A DNA stretch of 64,000 nt from Microbacterium sp. TNHR37B. Its GTDB lineage: Bacteria > Actinomycetota > Actinomycetes > Actinomycetales > Microbacteriaceae. The notes under the pieces are model-generated. The model was not told the DNA's origin. It did not search any database and saw only the letters and a program-made list of their open reading frames with translations. Where the stretch lies: assembly GCF_001620065.1 (NCBI RefSeq), contig NZ_LQGV01000003.1, positions 1,116,001-1,180,000 of the forward strand, given 5' to 3'. Of the stretch, positions 51,900 through 61,478 are shown one piece after another (the stretch's first letter is position 1; every line of letters begins with the position of its first letter). The position numbers and the translations under genes were made by a program.

Positions 51900-52020
51900 G
51901 TCGTCACGGTACGCCTGCGCTCGTCGCCGATCCAGCAAGGTCAGCCGATCCTTCGCGCGGGACTTCCCCTGCCGGGGCCCGCCCGGGCCGACGCGGGCCG
52001 GTGCTGGCCGGACGTGTGAA

Positions 52021-52049
52021 GGGGCGCCCGGGATCGACCCGGACGCCCC
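52021..52049 (-). terminator. Terminator-like hairpin downstream of membrane hydrolase
   Basis: Arms GGGGCGCCCGGG and CCCGGACGCCCC form a 12-bp stem with one mismatch and a 5-nt loop. On the minus strand the stem is followed by only a weak T content (TTCACACG), so termination may be partial. It stands between the glycerol operon and the VIT1 promoter. Confidence 0.6.
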
Positions 52050-52070
52050 TGCGTTCCTGCTGCCGAGGCG

Positions 52071-53921
52071 TCAGGCTGCCATCGTCAGGCTGTTGGAGAC
52101 CGAGATGAGGGTGGCGACCATCGCGTTGATGAAGCCGGCGATGTACGGGTTGCCGGTCACCCGGTAGATTTTGCGCGAGATGATCGCGGTGACGATCAGG
52201 ATCACCACGACCGGGAACAGCCAGATCACGTACATGGCGCTGAACGCCCCGAGTCCCTGCACCGGCAGGCCGGTGGAGAAGAACACGGCGTACTGGATCG
52301 CGATCACGATGGTCGGGCCGAGGGCGTTCGCCACGGCCAGCACCGCCGTGTTGATCCACTCCTTGCCGCGCAGCGTGATGCGGTTGAACCCGTTGATGAG
52401 GATCGAGTTCACGACGAAATACAGCAGGAAGAACGGCAGGTAGGCCAGCGCGATCAGCAGCTTGTCCGACTCGAACGTGCGGATCGCGAGCACCCAGACC
52501 CGGAAGTCCGTCGTGAAGAAGTAGTGCAGCACGAACACGATCCCGAACGCGCTCGCCACGACGATCACGGCCAGCAGCAGGCTCCGCAGCACGGTGCCCC
52601 AGCCGGGCAGCACTCCGGCGGCGCGCAGCGACTGTCCGTTGCGCTTGCCGTAGAGCTGGTACGAGATCGTCAGGATGATGAGCCCGAGCACGCCGTTGAT
52701 CGCGGCCCACACGCCGATGAAGAACGGCGGGCCCTGCGGGAACAGCGGCGGGGCGCCGAAGAAGCCGATCGAGGAGATCTCCGGGTTGGTGGTGACCCAC
52801 ACGAAGCTCGCCGCCGACAGCAGCACCGAGACGGCCAGACCACCCCAGAACCAACCGAGACCCTGACGGGTGGCCGGAGCGATCTCGGGCTGCGGGCGGA
52901 CGGCGAGGCCGGCGAAGGTGCGGGTGCGCAGGAGGGCGCGGGTGAAGGCGACGAGGAAGATCGCGAACCCGACGAGGCCGAGTCCCGTGAACACCTCGCG
53001 CACCTGCCAGGTCTGGCTGCTCGATGCGATCGGGTGGGGCGCGCCGAGCGCTTCCTGGAAGAAGTCGACCGCGTAGGCGACCGAGGTCGCGGAGAAGTGG
53101 CTCCACGGGTGGGTCTCGGCGGGGGTGTAGATCACGCGCATCGCGCCGTTCTCGCCGTCGGTGTAGACCTCCCCCGCCACGCGCTCGTCGGTGCCGGCCG
53201 GGTCGGTGCCGTAGTGCAGGAACGACTGCGCGTTGGGGGTCGTGATGAAGTCTCGAGGCGCGTTCGTCGGCTTCCCGTCCTCACCCACGCTCCGGAAGAA
53301 GAACTCGTCGTACTGCGCGGCGATGATTCCCGCATCGCGGTCCTCGAACGCGTTGATGAACGCGCCGTCCTCGTCGCGGTAGGTCGGGTCGTTGTCCACC
53401 AGCAGCGCGGCCGAGATGAGGCGCGTGGGGGCCTGGTTGTCGATCGCGACGGAGTAGCTCACCGCGAACGCGCCGGCCGAGTGGCCGGTCACGCCGATGC
53501 GACTCGCGTCGACGTAGGGCAGCGCCGCGACGAGCTTCACGGCGTCGTACATGCCGGTGCCGCTGGTGAGGTTGGTCTCCAGCGTCGTGTAATCGGAGTC
53601 GCCGTGCCCGTACATGTCGATGGAGACCACGACGTAGCCGCGCTTGGCGAGCTCGACGAAGTTCGCGTTCTGCATCTCCTTGTTGTTGTACCGACCGTGG
53701 CTGACGATCACGGCGGGCGCCTTCGCCTCAGCCGTCGCCGCATCGGGCTTCAGCAGCAGGGCGCTCAGTCCGACCCCCGTGGAGGTCTCCCAGTACATCT
53801 CCTTGACGGTGATCTTTCCGCCGTCGGTCTGGACCAGCGATGCGCCGATCGCCGAGACGAGCATCAGCACGAGCGACGCGACGAGCCAGAACCCGTTGCG
53901 TCTGTGCAGCTTTTCCTTCAT
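52071..53921 (-). CDS. Alpha/beta hydrolase fused to a polytopic membrane domain
   Basis: The 616-residue protein has an N-terminal anchor (about residues 11-30), an outward alpha/beta hydrolase domain (IVSHGRYNNKEMQN, nucleophile elbow GVTGHSAGAFAV near residue 145, late His in THPWSHFS near residue 268), and then about eight transmembrane helices from residue 305 to the end. This fusion is uncommon. AAGGAG precedes the ATG. The 30-bp gap to glpK places it in the glycerol operon, where a GlpF facilitator would usually be. Its role there is unknown. Confidence 0.78.
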   Translation of the reverse strand: MKEKLHRRNGFWLVASLVLMLVSAIGASLVQTDGGKITVKEMYWETSTGVGLSALLLKPDAATAEAKAPAVIVSHGRYNNKEMQNANFVELAKRGYVVVSIDMYGHGDSDYTTLETNLTSGTGMYDAVKLVAALPYVDASRIGVTGHSAGAFAVSYSVAIDNQAPTRLISAALLVDNDPTYRDEDGAFINAFEDRDAGIIAAQYDEFFFRSVGEDGKPTNAPRDFITTPNAQSFLHYGTDPAGTDERVAGEVYTDGENGAMRVIYTPAETHPWSHFSATSVAYAVDFFQEALGAPHPIASSSQTWQVREVFTGLGLVGFAIFLVAFTRALLRTRTFAGLAVRPQPEIAPATRQGLGWFWGGLAVSVLLSAASFVWVTTNPEISSIGFFGAPPLFPQGPPFFIGVWAAINGVLGLIILTISYQLYGKRNGQSLRAAGVLPGWGTVLRSLLLAVIVVASAFGIVFVLHYFFTTDFRVWVLAIRTFESDKLLIALAYLPFFLLYFVVNSILINGFNRITLRGKEWINTAVLAVANALGPTIVIAIQYAVFFSTGLPVQGLGAFSAMYVIWLFPVVVILIVTAIISRKIYRVTGNPYIAGFINAMVATLISVSNSLTMAA

Positions 53922-53951
53922 GTGTCCCTACTCCTTCGTGGGTGGTGGTGT

Positions 53952-55475
53952 TCAGTGGGTGGGGTCGGTGTCGGCATCGACCCAGTCGAGGGTGCGGCCG
54001 ACGGCCTTCTTCCAGTTGCGGAACAGGCGTTCCCGCTCGGGCGCGGGGAGTTGCGGGGACCACCGGCGGTCCTCGGCCCAGGTGTCGACGACGTCCTGCG
54101 TGCCGACCCAGAACCCGACCGCGATGCCGGCGGCGAAGGCGGCGCCGAGGGCCGTGGTCTCCGAGATGCGGGGCCGGATGACGTCGACGCCGAGCTGGTC
54201 GGCCTGGATCTGCATCAGGAGCGCGTTGGCGACCATTCCGCCGTCCACGCGGAGCTCGGCGAGGTCGACGCCGGAGTCGGCGTTCATCGCCTCGATCACT
54301 TCGCGAGTCTGGAACGCGGTCGCCTCCAGGGCGGCGCGGGCGATGTGGCCGGTCGTGACGTAGCGGGTGAGGCCGAGCATGCCGCCGCGCGCGTCGGGGC
54401 GCCAGTGCGGAGCGAACAGCCCTGAGAAGGCGGGGACGAAGTACACCCCGCCGTTGTCGGCGACCGCCTCCGCCTCCGCCTCGACGTCGGCGGAGGCGGG
54501 GATCATCCGGATGTTGTCGCGCAACCACTGCACGAGGGATCCCGCCACCGCTACCGAACCCTCCAGCGCATAGACGGGGGGCTGATCGCCCAGCCGGTAG
54601 AGGACGGTCGTGAGGAGGCCGTGGCTGCTGCGGACCCGCCGATCCCCGGTGTTCATGAGGACGAAGCTGCCGGTGCCGTAGGTGCTCTTGGCCATCCCCT
54701 CCGAGAAGCAGGCCTGCCCGAAGGTCGCCGCCTGCTGGTCCCCGAGGATCCCGGCGATCGGCACCCCGGGCAGCAGCCCGTGCTCACGGCCGCGCCCGTA
54801 GAGCTCCGACGACGAACGGATCTCGGGGAGCATGCCCAGCGGGATCCCCATGACCTCGGCGATCTCCGCGCTCCACTCCAGGGTCTCGAGGTCCATGAGC
54901 ATCGTGCGCGACGCGTTCGTGACGTCGGTGACGTGGATGCCGCCGTCGACGCCGCCGGTCAGATTCCACAGGAGCCAGGTGTCCATCGTCCCGAAGAGGA
55001 GCTCGCCGCGCTCGGCGCGCTCCCGCACCCCGTCGACATGGCGGAGGATCCAGGCGAGCTTCGGCCCGGCGAAGTACGTCGCGAGCGGCAGTCCGACGCG
55101 CGCGGCGAAGCGGTCGGGGCCCTGGCTGCCCCCGAACTCCTCGACGAGGGCCTGCGTGCGGGTGTCCTGCCAGACGATCGCCGGATGCACGGGCTCGCCC
55201 GTCGCGCGGTCCCACACCACGGTGGTCTCCCGCTGGTTGGTCAGCCCGACCGCAGCGAGGTCGGTGTGGGTGAGGTTCGCGCGGGTGAGGGCGAGCCCGA
55301 CGACCTCGCGGGTGTTGTTCCAGATCTCTACCGGGTCGTGCTCCACCCAGCCGGCACGGGGGAAGATCTGGCGGTGCTCGCGCTGGCCGACGGAGACGAT
55401 CCGGGCCTCGGCGTCGAAGATGATGGCGCGTGTGCTCGTGGTGCCCTGATCGATCGACAGGATGTATCGCGTCAT
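53952..55475 (-). CDS. glpK: Glycerol kinase
   Basis: The 507-residue FGGY kinase starts [18 protein letters not shown] and includes [33 protein letters not shown], and [23 protein letters not shown]. These are standard glycerol kinase signatures. It phosphorylates glycerol to glycerol 3-phosphate for GlpD, encoded just upstream. Confidence 0.96.
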   Translation of the reverse strand: MTRYILSIDQGTTSTRAIIFDAEARIVSVGQREHRQIFPRAGWVEHDPVEIWNNTREVVGLALTRANLTHTDLAAVGLTNQRETTVVWDRATGEPVHPAIVWQDTRTQALVEEFGGSQGPDRFAARVGLPLATYFAGPKLAWILRHVDGVRERAERGELLFGTMDTWLLWNLTGGVDGGIHVTDVTNASRTMLMDLETLEWSAEIAEVMGIPLGMLPEIRSSSELYGRGREHGLLPGVPIAGILGDQQAATFGQACFSEGMAKSTYGTGSFVLMNTGDRRVRSSHGLLTTVLYRLGDQPPVYALEGSVAVAGSLVQWLRDNIRMIPASADVEAEAEAVADNGGVYFVPAFSGLFAPHWRPDARGGMLGLTRYVTTGHIARAALEATAFQTREVIEAMNADSGVDLAELRVDGGMVANALLMQIQADQLGVDVIRPRISETTALGAAFAAGIAVGFWVGTQDVVDTWAEDRRWSPQLPAPERERLFRNWKKAVGRTLDWVDADTDPTH

Positions 55476-55500
55476 ACGGAGCTCTCCATTGAGACGTGTC

Positions 55501-55537
55501 GGGGGAGGTGGAGGGGGAGGGGGAGGGGCAGGTGGGG
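55501..55537. repeat. G-rich tract between glpD and glpK
   Basis: Five runs of four or more G lie within 37 nt on the + strand (C-rich in the operon transcript). A DNA G-quadruplex on the non-template-for-plus strand is possible. The rest of the 63-bp spacer shows nothing else. Confidence 0.5.
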
Positions 55538-55538
55538 T

Positions 55539-57302
55539 CTACGGGGCCGGGCGTGCGCCCGCGCTCGAGTCGTGCCACGGCGCGATCGAGGGGGCGACAG
55601 CGCGTCGGCGCGCGGCGGTGACATCGTCCTCCGCGCCCGCTGCGGCGAGCTCCGCCGCGGCGCGCTGCTGGTACGACTCCACCTCCGCGCGGCGACGCGC
55701 GGGGCTCCAGCCGTGGGCATCGCCCGCGATCCGCGCAATGTCGTCGACGGCGGCCGTCCCCGATCCCGGGTATTCGTAGCTGATGCGCGTGCGGCGTTCG
55801 ATGATGTCTTCGAGGTGCAGCGCGCCTTCGTGGGTGACCGCATACCGGATCTCGGCGCGAAGGTAGTCGGGCGCTCCCGTGACGCGCTCGGACAGGTCGG
55901 GGTCGTCCTCGCAGAGCGCGATGATGTCCCGCACATCGGCTCCATACCGGTGCAGGAGGTGGTCGACGAGCGTGTCGGTCCAGCCGTGGGCGCGTGCCGC
56001 GGCCGCGATCTCGTGGCGGGCGGCCTCCAGTCCCACCGCGCCCGTGAGCGGGATGTCGGAGGTGTGGCTGGGGCGACGAGTCGACTCCTCGCCGAGGGCG
56101 AAGTCCACGGCGTCTTCGGCCATGACGCGATAGGTCGTGAACTTGCCCCCGGCGATCACGACGAAGCCCGGCGCCGGAGAGGCGACCGTGTGCTCGCGCG
56201 ACACCTTCGCGGAGGCGAGCCCGCGCTCAGCGCCCGGCTGGAGGAGCGGGCGCAGTCCCGCCCACGTGCCGACGATGTCGGAGCGGTCGAGCGGTTCAGC
56301 GAGCACCTCGTTCGCCTTGGACAAGACGTAGTCGATGTCCTCCGCCGTGGGGACGGGGTCGACCAGATCCTCGGTCCACGGGGTGTCGGTGGTGCCGATC
56401 ACCCAGTACCGCGACCACGGGATGACGAACAGCACGCTCTTCTCGGTCTGCAGGATCAGTCCCGGGGTGCCCGAGATGCGCTCGCGGGGGACCACGATGT
56501 GGATCCCCTTCGAGGCGAGCACTCGCAGTCCGCCCTCCCCGCCGGAGAGGGCCTGGGTGCGCTCCGTCCAGGCACCGGTCGACCCGATCACCGTGCGGGC
56601 GCGGACGGGGAAGGCGGTGCCGGTCTCGAGGTCGGTCAGGATCGCCCCGTCCACGCGCCCGGAACCGTCGCGGGTGAGGGCGGTCGCCTGCGTGCGCGAC
56701 GCGGCCACCGCCCCGTGGTCGGCGGCGGTGCGGAGCACCGAGAGCACGTAGCGGGCGTCGTCGACGGTGGCGTCCCAGTACTCGATCGCGCCGACCGCGG
56801 CCGTGCGCGACAGACTCGGGAAGTCGCGCGCGAGGGCGCGGCGGCCGAGATGACGGTGCCAGGGCACGGCCCGCCGACCGCGACTGAGGCTCGCCAGCGT
56901 GTCGTAGAGGGCGATGCCCGCGCCGATGAAGGCGCGTTCCCACACCGCGTGTCGCAAGGGGTAGAGGAACGGCATGGGGCGTACGAGGTGCGGGGCGATA
57001 CGCGTGAGCAGCAGGTCGCGCTCGGTCAGGGCCTCGCGCACGAGGGCGAAGTCGAGCATCTGGAGGTAGCGGAGTCCGCCGTGGACGAGCTTGCTCGATC
57101 GGCTGGAGGTTCCCGACGCCCAGTCCTGGGCCTCGACGATCCCCACGGTCAGGCCGCGGGAGGCTGCGTCGAGGGCGATCCCGGCACCGGTGACCCCGCC
57201 GCCGATCACGAGGATGTCGAGCTCCCGTCCGGGCTCCGTGCTCTCGGCGAGGCGCGCCAGCGCGGACTCGCGAGTGGAGGCGGTCAGGGGCGTCGCCGTC
57301 AT
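55539..57302 (-). CDS. glpD: Aerobic glycerol-3-phosphate dehydrogenase
   Basis: The 587-residue flavoprotein has the FAD motif DILVIGGGVTGAGIALDAA, the DAO family signature GTSSRSSKLVHGGLRYL, and HHxxGG-like VVIAGGKFTTYRVMAED. The C-terminal DAO_C domain is present. It oxidises glycerol 3-phosphate to DHAP at the membrane. GAGAGGA precedes the ATG at 57302. It begins the glycerol operon and is divergent from a SorC regulator. Confidence 0.95.
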   Translation of the reverse strand: MTATPLTASTRESALARLAESTEPGRELDILVIGGGVTGAGIALDAASRGLTVGIVEAQDWASGTSSRSSKLVHGGLRYLQMLDFALVREALTERDLLLTRIAPHLVRPMPFLYPLRHAVWERAFIGAGIALYDTLASLSRGRRAVPWHRHLGRRALARDFPSLSRTAAVGAIEYWDATVDDARYVLSVLRTAADHGAVAASRTQATALTRDGSGRVDGAILTDLETGTAFPVRARTVIGSTGAWTERTQALSGGEGGLRVLASKGIHIVVPRERISGTPGLILQTEKSVLFVIPWSRYWVIGTTDTPWTEDLVDPVPTAEDIDYVLSKANEVLAEPLDRSDIVGTWAGLRPLLQPGAERGLASAKVSREHTVASPAPGFVVIAGGKFTTYRVMAEDAVDFALGEESTRRPSHTSDIPLTGAVGLEAARHEIAAAARAHGWTDTLVDHLLHRYGADVRDIIALCEDDPDLSERVTGAPDYLRAEIRYAVTHEGALHLEDIIERRTRISYEYPGSGTAAVDDIARIAGDAHGWSPARRRAEVESYQQRAAAELAAAGAEDDVTAARRRAVAPSIAPWHDSSAGARPAP

Positions 57303-57391
57303 GGGGTGTCCTCTCGATGCGGGTGAATGGAAGTTCGCTTCGAGCACACTATTGGCAAACACTCAGGTTGTGGGAGGATTGCCAGAGGAAT

Positions 57392-57405
57392 TGCACGAAC
57401 GTGCA
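57392..57405. promoter_or_regulatory. Palindrome TGCACGAACGTGCA upstream of SorC gene
   Basis: Perfect 6-bp arms flank AA. It ends 14 bp before the SorC start in the glpD/sorC divergent region, which also holds TTGGCAAACACTC. Binding by the SorC protein itself is the simplest reading. Confidence 0.5.
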
Positions 57406-57419
57406 GAAAGGTGCCGACG

Positions 57420-58406
57420 GTGTCCGACGACGACGATCTGCTCACCGCCTCGACGATGTACTACTTGCAGGACCTGAAGATGGACGCCATCGCGGCGCAC
57501 CTGCACATCTCACGTTCGAGCGTCTCGAGGCTCCTCAAGCGGGCTCGCGAGGAAGGCCTCGTGGAGATCACGCTCCGCCCCACGCCGTCGCTGTCGAGCG
57601 AGCTGGCGCGCGAGATCGCGGCGACCTACGGCATCGAATGCCAGATCGTGCCGGTGCCGGACGGCGTGACGGGGGAGGAACGGCTCGATCAGGTCGCACG
57701 CACGACCGCCCACCTTCTGGCGGGATGGTTCGACTCCGACATGGTGCTCGGCGTCGCCTGGGGCACGACGCTCTCGGCGATCGCCCGGCACCTGGTGCGC
57801 AAGCCGACACGGGGCAGCGCCGTGGTCCAGCTCAACGGCGCCGCCAACAACCGGACGTTCGGTGTCGACTACGTCTCCGACCTCGTCTCGGGGTTCGCCC
57901 GCGCGTTCGACGCCGCCGTCCACCTGTTCCCGGTGCCGGCGTTCTTCGACTACGCCGATACCCGCCGTGCGATGTGGCGGGAGAGGTCGGTGGCGCGGGT
58001 GCTGGACGTGCAACGGCGCGCCGACATGGTGCTCTTCTCCATCGGGGCGATCGCGGGCGATCTCCCCAGCCACGTGTACGCGGCCGGCTACCTCGACCCC
58101 GATGACATCACCGCGCTGGGCGACGAGGGGGTCGTGGGCGACGTCTGCACCGTGTTCCTGCGCGCCGACGGCACCTACCGCGACCTGGCGCTGAACGAAC
58201 GCGCAACCGGTCCGACGCCCGACGAGCTGCGCCGCATCCCTCGCCGGGTGTGCGCCGTCGCAGGCGACGCGAAGGTCGTCCCGCTCCGGGCGGCACTCCT
58301 GGCGGGGGTCGTGACGCATCTCATCACCGATGAGCTCACGGCCAAGGCCCTCCGGGAGCTCGGCCGGGATCCGCTGGCCCCGCGCGCGACGTCGATCCCG
58401 CACTGA
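57420..58406 (+). CDS. SorC-family transcriptional regulator
   Basis: The 328-residue protein has an HTH at residues 10-45 (MYYLQDLKMDAIAAHLHISRSSVSRLLKRARE) and a sugar-binding SorC domain with GVAWGTTLSAIA, VVQLNGAANN, and IGAIAGDLP. SorC members sense phosphorylated sugars. Its position divergent from glpD suggests it controls the glycerol operon in response to glycerol 3-phosphate or a related compound. AAAGG sits 8 bp before the GTG at 57420, preferred to a GTG at 57411. Confidence 0.88.
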   Translation: MSDDDDLLTASTMYYLQDLKMDAIAAHLHISRSSVSRLLKRAREEGLVEITLRPTPSLSSELAREIAATYGIECQIVPVPDGVTGEERLDQVARTTAHLLAGWFDSDMVLGVAWGTTLSAIARHLVRKPTRGSAVVQLNGAANNRTFGVDYVSDLVSGFARAFDAAVHLFPVPAFFDYADTRRAMWRERSVARVLDVQRRADMVLFSIGAIAGDLPSHVYAAGYLDPDDITALGDEGVVGDVCTVFLRADGTYRDLALNERATGPTPDELRRIPRRVCAVAGDAKVVPLRAALLAGVVTHLITDELTAKALRELGRDPLAPRATSIPH

Positions 58407-58411
58407 GGGGG

Positions 58412-59314
58412 TCAGTCCATCCGCTGGGCGCCGACCACCGACAGCAGCTGTAGCTTCTCGGCGTCCACCGTGCCCGGCGGCGCCGTGATCACCAGAAGGG
58501 TCTGGGCCTGATCCGGATCGACGAGCACGTGGCACTGCAGGTTCATGATCCCCGTCTCGGGGTGCTGCAGGCGCTTGTCGATCGTGTGCTCGCTCCGCAG
58601 CTCGTGCCTTTCCCACAGGGCCGCGAACTCGGGGCTCTTCTCCCGCAGCTCCCCGACGATCGCGGCAGCCCGAGAACGGGGTCCGTGCTCGGCGTAGACG
58701 GCGCGGATGCCGGCCGTGAAGTCCCGCGAGCGGAGGGCGTGATCCTCCCGCGGATAGACGTCACGGGCGGGCGGGTGGAGGAACCAGCGGTAGCCGATGC
58801 TCCTCATCGGTCCCGAGAAGCGCGTCTCATCGCCGAAGAGCGCCCGCGCGGGTGGCGTCTGCGCGAGGGTCTCACCGAGCCGGGTCATGACCTGCGCCGG
58901 GGTGTCGGCCAGGCGATCGAGGACACGCATCAGTCCGGGGGAGACGTGATCGCTGCCGCCGAGCCGCGCCGGCGCCGTGTGGCCGGCCAGGCGGAACAGG
59001 TGATCGCGCTCGGCGAGGGTGAGACGCAGGCCGCGGGCGAGCGCCGTGAGCATCTGGAGGGACGGTTGCGGTCCCCGCTGCTGCTCCAGCCTGCTGTAGT
59101 AGTCCGTCGACATGTCGGCGAGGGCCGCCACCTCTTCGCGGCGGAGCCCGCTCGTGCGTCGCCGCTGACCCCGGGAAAGCCCCACGTCCTCCGGCTGCAG
59201 CGCCTCGCGGCGACGGCGGAGGAAATCGGCGAGCTGTTCACGGTCCACCCGTCGAGTCTCGGACGCTCCGGCCACGCGGGCAAGGGATCGCCGCTCCCCC
59301 TCACGCCGGGTCAT
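58412..59314 (-). CDS. XRE regulator with MmyB-like ligand-binding domain
   Basis: The 300-residue protein has an N-terminal XRE HTH (LRREEVAALADMSTDYYSRLEQQRG, about residues 57-82) and an MmyB-like PAS-type domain (TPAQVMTRLGETLAQTPPARALFG, RSIGYRWFLHP, LQCHVLVDPDQAQTLLVITAPPGT). Actinobacterial relatives bind fatty acids and often regulate a neighbouring SDR. The ATG at 59314 overlaps the SDR stop, so they are cotranscribed. Confidence 0.88.
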   Translation of the reverse strand: MTRREGERRSLARVAGASETRRVDREQLADFLRRRREALQPEDVGLSRGQRRRTSGLRREEVAALADMSTDYYSRLEQQRGPQPSLQMLTALARGLRLTLAERDHLFRLAGHTAPARLGGSDHVSPGLMRVLDRLADTPAQVMTRLGETLAQTPPARALFGDETRFSGPMRSIGYRWFLHPPARDVYPREDHALRSRDFTAGIRAVYAEHGPRSRAAAIVGELREKSPEFAALWERHELRSEHTIDKRLQHPETGIMNLQCHVLVDPDQAQTLLVITAPPGTVDAEKLQLLSVVGAQRMD

Positions 59315-60249
59315 CCCGGCAGGGGTGTTCCGAGGAGCTCGCCCGTCACCTGCCAGGCGCGCGCGGCGTCGTCCGCTCCGGTGAGCCGGCCGTACAGGGG
59401 CTGCTCCGCCGGGGGTCCGCCGAGGTGGCGCAGACCGCTCGGCCCGTACAGGCGGCCGCCGCGCGCGTCGGGGCTCGTGCCGGCGTACACGGCGGTGAGG
59501 GCGGCCGAGGCCGGGGTGCCGAAGACCAGGCCGCGGCGGGACAGTGCCCGGATGACGCGGACGGCCGTGGTGTCGCGGGCGCGACCGAGTTCAGGCTGCG
59601 CCGCCAGGAGGTTGGTCGGGGTGACGCCGGGGTGCGAGAGCAGGCTCCGTACTCCCCAGCCGTGCGCGGAGGAACGGCGGTCGAGCTCGGCGGCGAACAG
59701 GCCCACGAGGATCTTCGAGGAGGAATAGGCGGCCATGGCGTCGTAGCGCCGCTGCGAATTCAGGTCGTCCCACAGCACGCGTCCCTGATCGGCGGCCACC
59801 GACACCTGGCTGACCACGCGACCCTGCCCCGACTGCAGGAGCGGGAGGACGCCGACGGTCAGTGCGGCGTGGCCCAGATGATTGGTGGCCAACTGCCACT
59901 CGAACCCGTCGGCCGAGAGCTTCCGCGTGGGCGGGGTCATGACGCCGGCGTTGTTGACCAGCAGGTGGAGCGGGGCGCCTTCGGCATTCAGCTCCTCGAC
60001 GAGCGCGCGCACGGTGTCGAGGGCGGCGAGGTCGAGACGACGTCGTTCCACGCGGGCCTGCGGAACCTCCGCCCGGATCCGAGCGAGGGCGGCCTCACCC
60101 TTGTCCGCGTTGCGCACCGGGAGGATGAGGTCCGCACCCGCGCGGGCGAGGCGGAGGGCGATCTCGAACCCCACGCCATCACTGGCCCCGGTGACGAGGG
60201 CGCGACGGCCGGTGAGGTCGGGGACGGGGATGTCGATGCGCTTCGGCAT
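59311..60249 (-). CDS. Short-chain dehydrogenase/reductase
   Basis: The 312-residue SDR has TGASDGVGFEIA for nucleotide binding, NNAGVM, and the catalytic YSSSK (Tyr-x3-Lys) near residue 170 after a Ser in VVSQVSVAA. C-terminal features resemble the retinol dehydrogenase/protochlorophyllide-reductase-like subgroup. It is regulated with, and probably by, the overlapping MmyB-type gene. Substrate unknown. Confidence 0.88.
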   Translation of the reverse strand: MPKRIDIPVPDLTGRRALVTGASDGVGFEIALRLARAGADLILPVRNADKGEAALARIRAEVPQARVERRRLDLAALDTVRALVEELNAEGAPLHLLVNNAGVMTPPTRKLSADGFEWQLATNHLGHAALTVGVLPLLQSGQGRVVSQVSVAADQGRVLWDDLNSQRRYDAMAAYSSSKILVGLFAAELDRRSSAHGWGVRSLLSHPGVTPTNLLAAQPELGRARDTTAVRVIRALSRRGLVFGTPASAALTAVYAGTSPDARGGRLYGPSGLRHLGGPPAEQPLYGRLTGADDAARAWQVTGELLGTPLPG

Positions 60250-60416
60250 GGGGCTCCTGGCGGGGGCGCGGACCTGGTCGTTGGACGGAACCCGGTCGTC
60301 GGACGGAAGGGCCGGCGCGGTCGCACCGGCCCTTCCAGCCTGAGCCTCTTCGTCCCCCGGCGTCAGAGAGGGGTCATCCCGGGATCGGCGGTCCCTCCCT
60401 CCGGCTGTCGCCGATG

Positions 60417-61478
60417 TCAGAGCGCAGGGGAGACGAGGATCTTGACCTCGGTGTTGCGGCCCCCGCCCAGCAGGTGCTCGATGCCCGCGTCGACCAGGTG
60501 ATCCAGCCCGATCCGGCTGCTGATGAGCGGGCGCGGGTCGATCCGCCCCGCCGCCATCTCGGCGATCACCTCCGAGAAGTCCTCGTCGGTGTAGGCGAAG
60601 CTCCCCACGAGGTTCTTCTCGCTCATGAGGTAGCTGTTGAGGTCCACGCTGACCGGCCCGTGGAACTGTGCGACGACGACATTCACCCCACCCGGTCGGA
60701 GCGCGGCGAAGGCGGTGTCGTACGTCGCCTGGCCCACGCCCGACGCGTCGAAGGCGACGTCGACACCCGCGCCGCCCGTCGCCTCGGCCACGTGAGCGGC
60801 CAGGTCGGCGCTCGTGGGATCGACTGCGTCGGCTCCCAGCGCTGCGGCAAGCTCGCGGCGGGAGGGACTCGGCTCGCTCACGATGACGCGCTCGACTCCC
60901 CGCGCCCGCAGGCACAAAAGCAGGCCCAACCCGATCGGACCACCGCCGATCACCAGGGCGACGTCGCCCTGGCCTGCTTCTGACACCTTCGCGGCGTGCC
61001 ACGCGACGCTCGTCGACTCGACCATGGCCCCGGCCTCCGCCCCGAGCTCCTCCGGGAACGGGTGGGCGGCGTCTGCGCCGACCACGACCGACTCGCTGAA
61101 GCCGCCCCCACCGCCGTTGATCCCGATGAAACCGAACTCAGCGCAGAGGTTCGGCTCGCCGCGGAGGCATGCCGGACACGTCCCGTCCCACACGTTCGGA
61201 CGCACGGCGACGAGATCGCCGGGGGCCAGGCTCGTCACTCCGTCACCGACGGCCTCGATGCGTCCCGAGAACTCGTGTCCGAATCCGTGCGGTCCGTGCT
61301 CACCGAACAGGGGGTGGACGTACTCGTTGGGCACCGGGAAGTACTGGTACAGCGCGAGGTCGGAACCGCAGATGCCGGCCCACTCCACTCGTACCTTGAC
61401 CTGTCCGGGGCCCGGCTCCCGTTCGGGAACCTCGTGGATGCGGGCGTCCTGGGCGCCCTCGAGGATTGCTGCCTTCAT
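60417..61478 (-). CDS. Zinc-dependent alcohol dehydrogenase (butanediol/sorbitol dehydrogenase type)
   Basis: The 353-residue MDR protein has the catalytic zinc ligands CGSD (Cys 37), GHE (near residue 68) and VEST (Glu near residue 154). The structural zinc lobe reads DGTCPACLRGEPNLC, with Asp replacing the first Cys. The Rossmann motif is VIGGGPIGLGLLLCLRARG. It is a polyol or diol dehydrogenase. The ATG overlaps the stop of a TetR gene, which likely controls it. Confidence 0.88.
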   Translation of the reverse strand: MKAAILEGAQDARIHEVPEREPGPGQVKVRVEWAGICGSDLALYQYFPVPNEYVHPLFGEHGPHGFGHEFSGRIEAVGDGVTSLAPGDLVAVRPNVWDGTCPACLRGEPNLCAEFGFIGINGGGGGFSESVVVGADAAHPFPEELGAEAGAMVESTSVAWHAAKVSEAGQGDVALVIGGGPIGLGLLLCLRARGVERVIVSEPSPSRRELAAALGADAVDPTSADLAAHVAEATGGAGVDVAFDASGVGQATYDTAFAALRPGGVNVVVAQFHGPVSVDLNSYLMSEKNLVGSFAYTDEDFSEVIAEMAAGRIDPRPLISSRIGLDHLVDAGIEHLLGGGRNTEVKILVSPAL

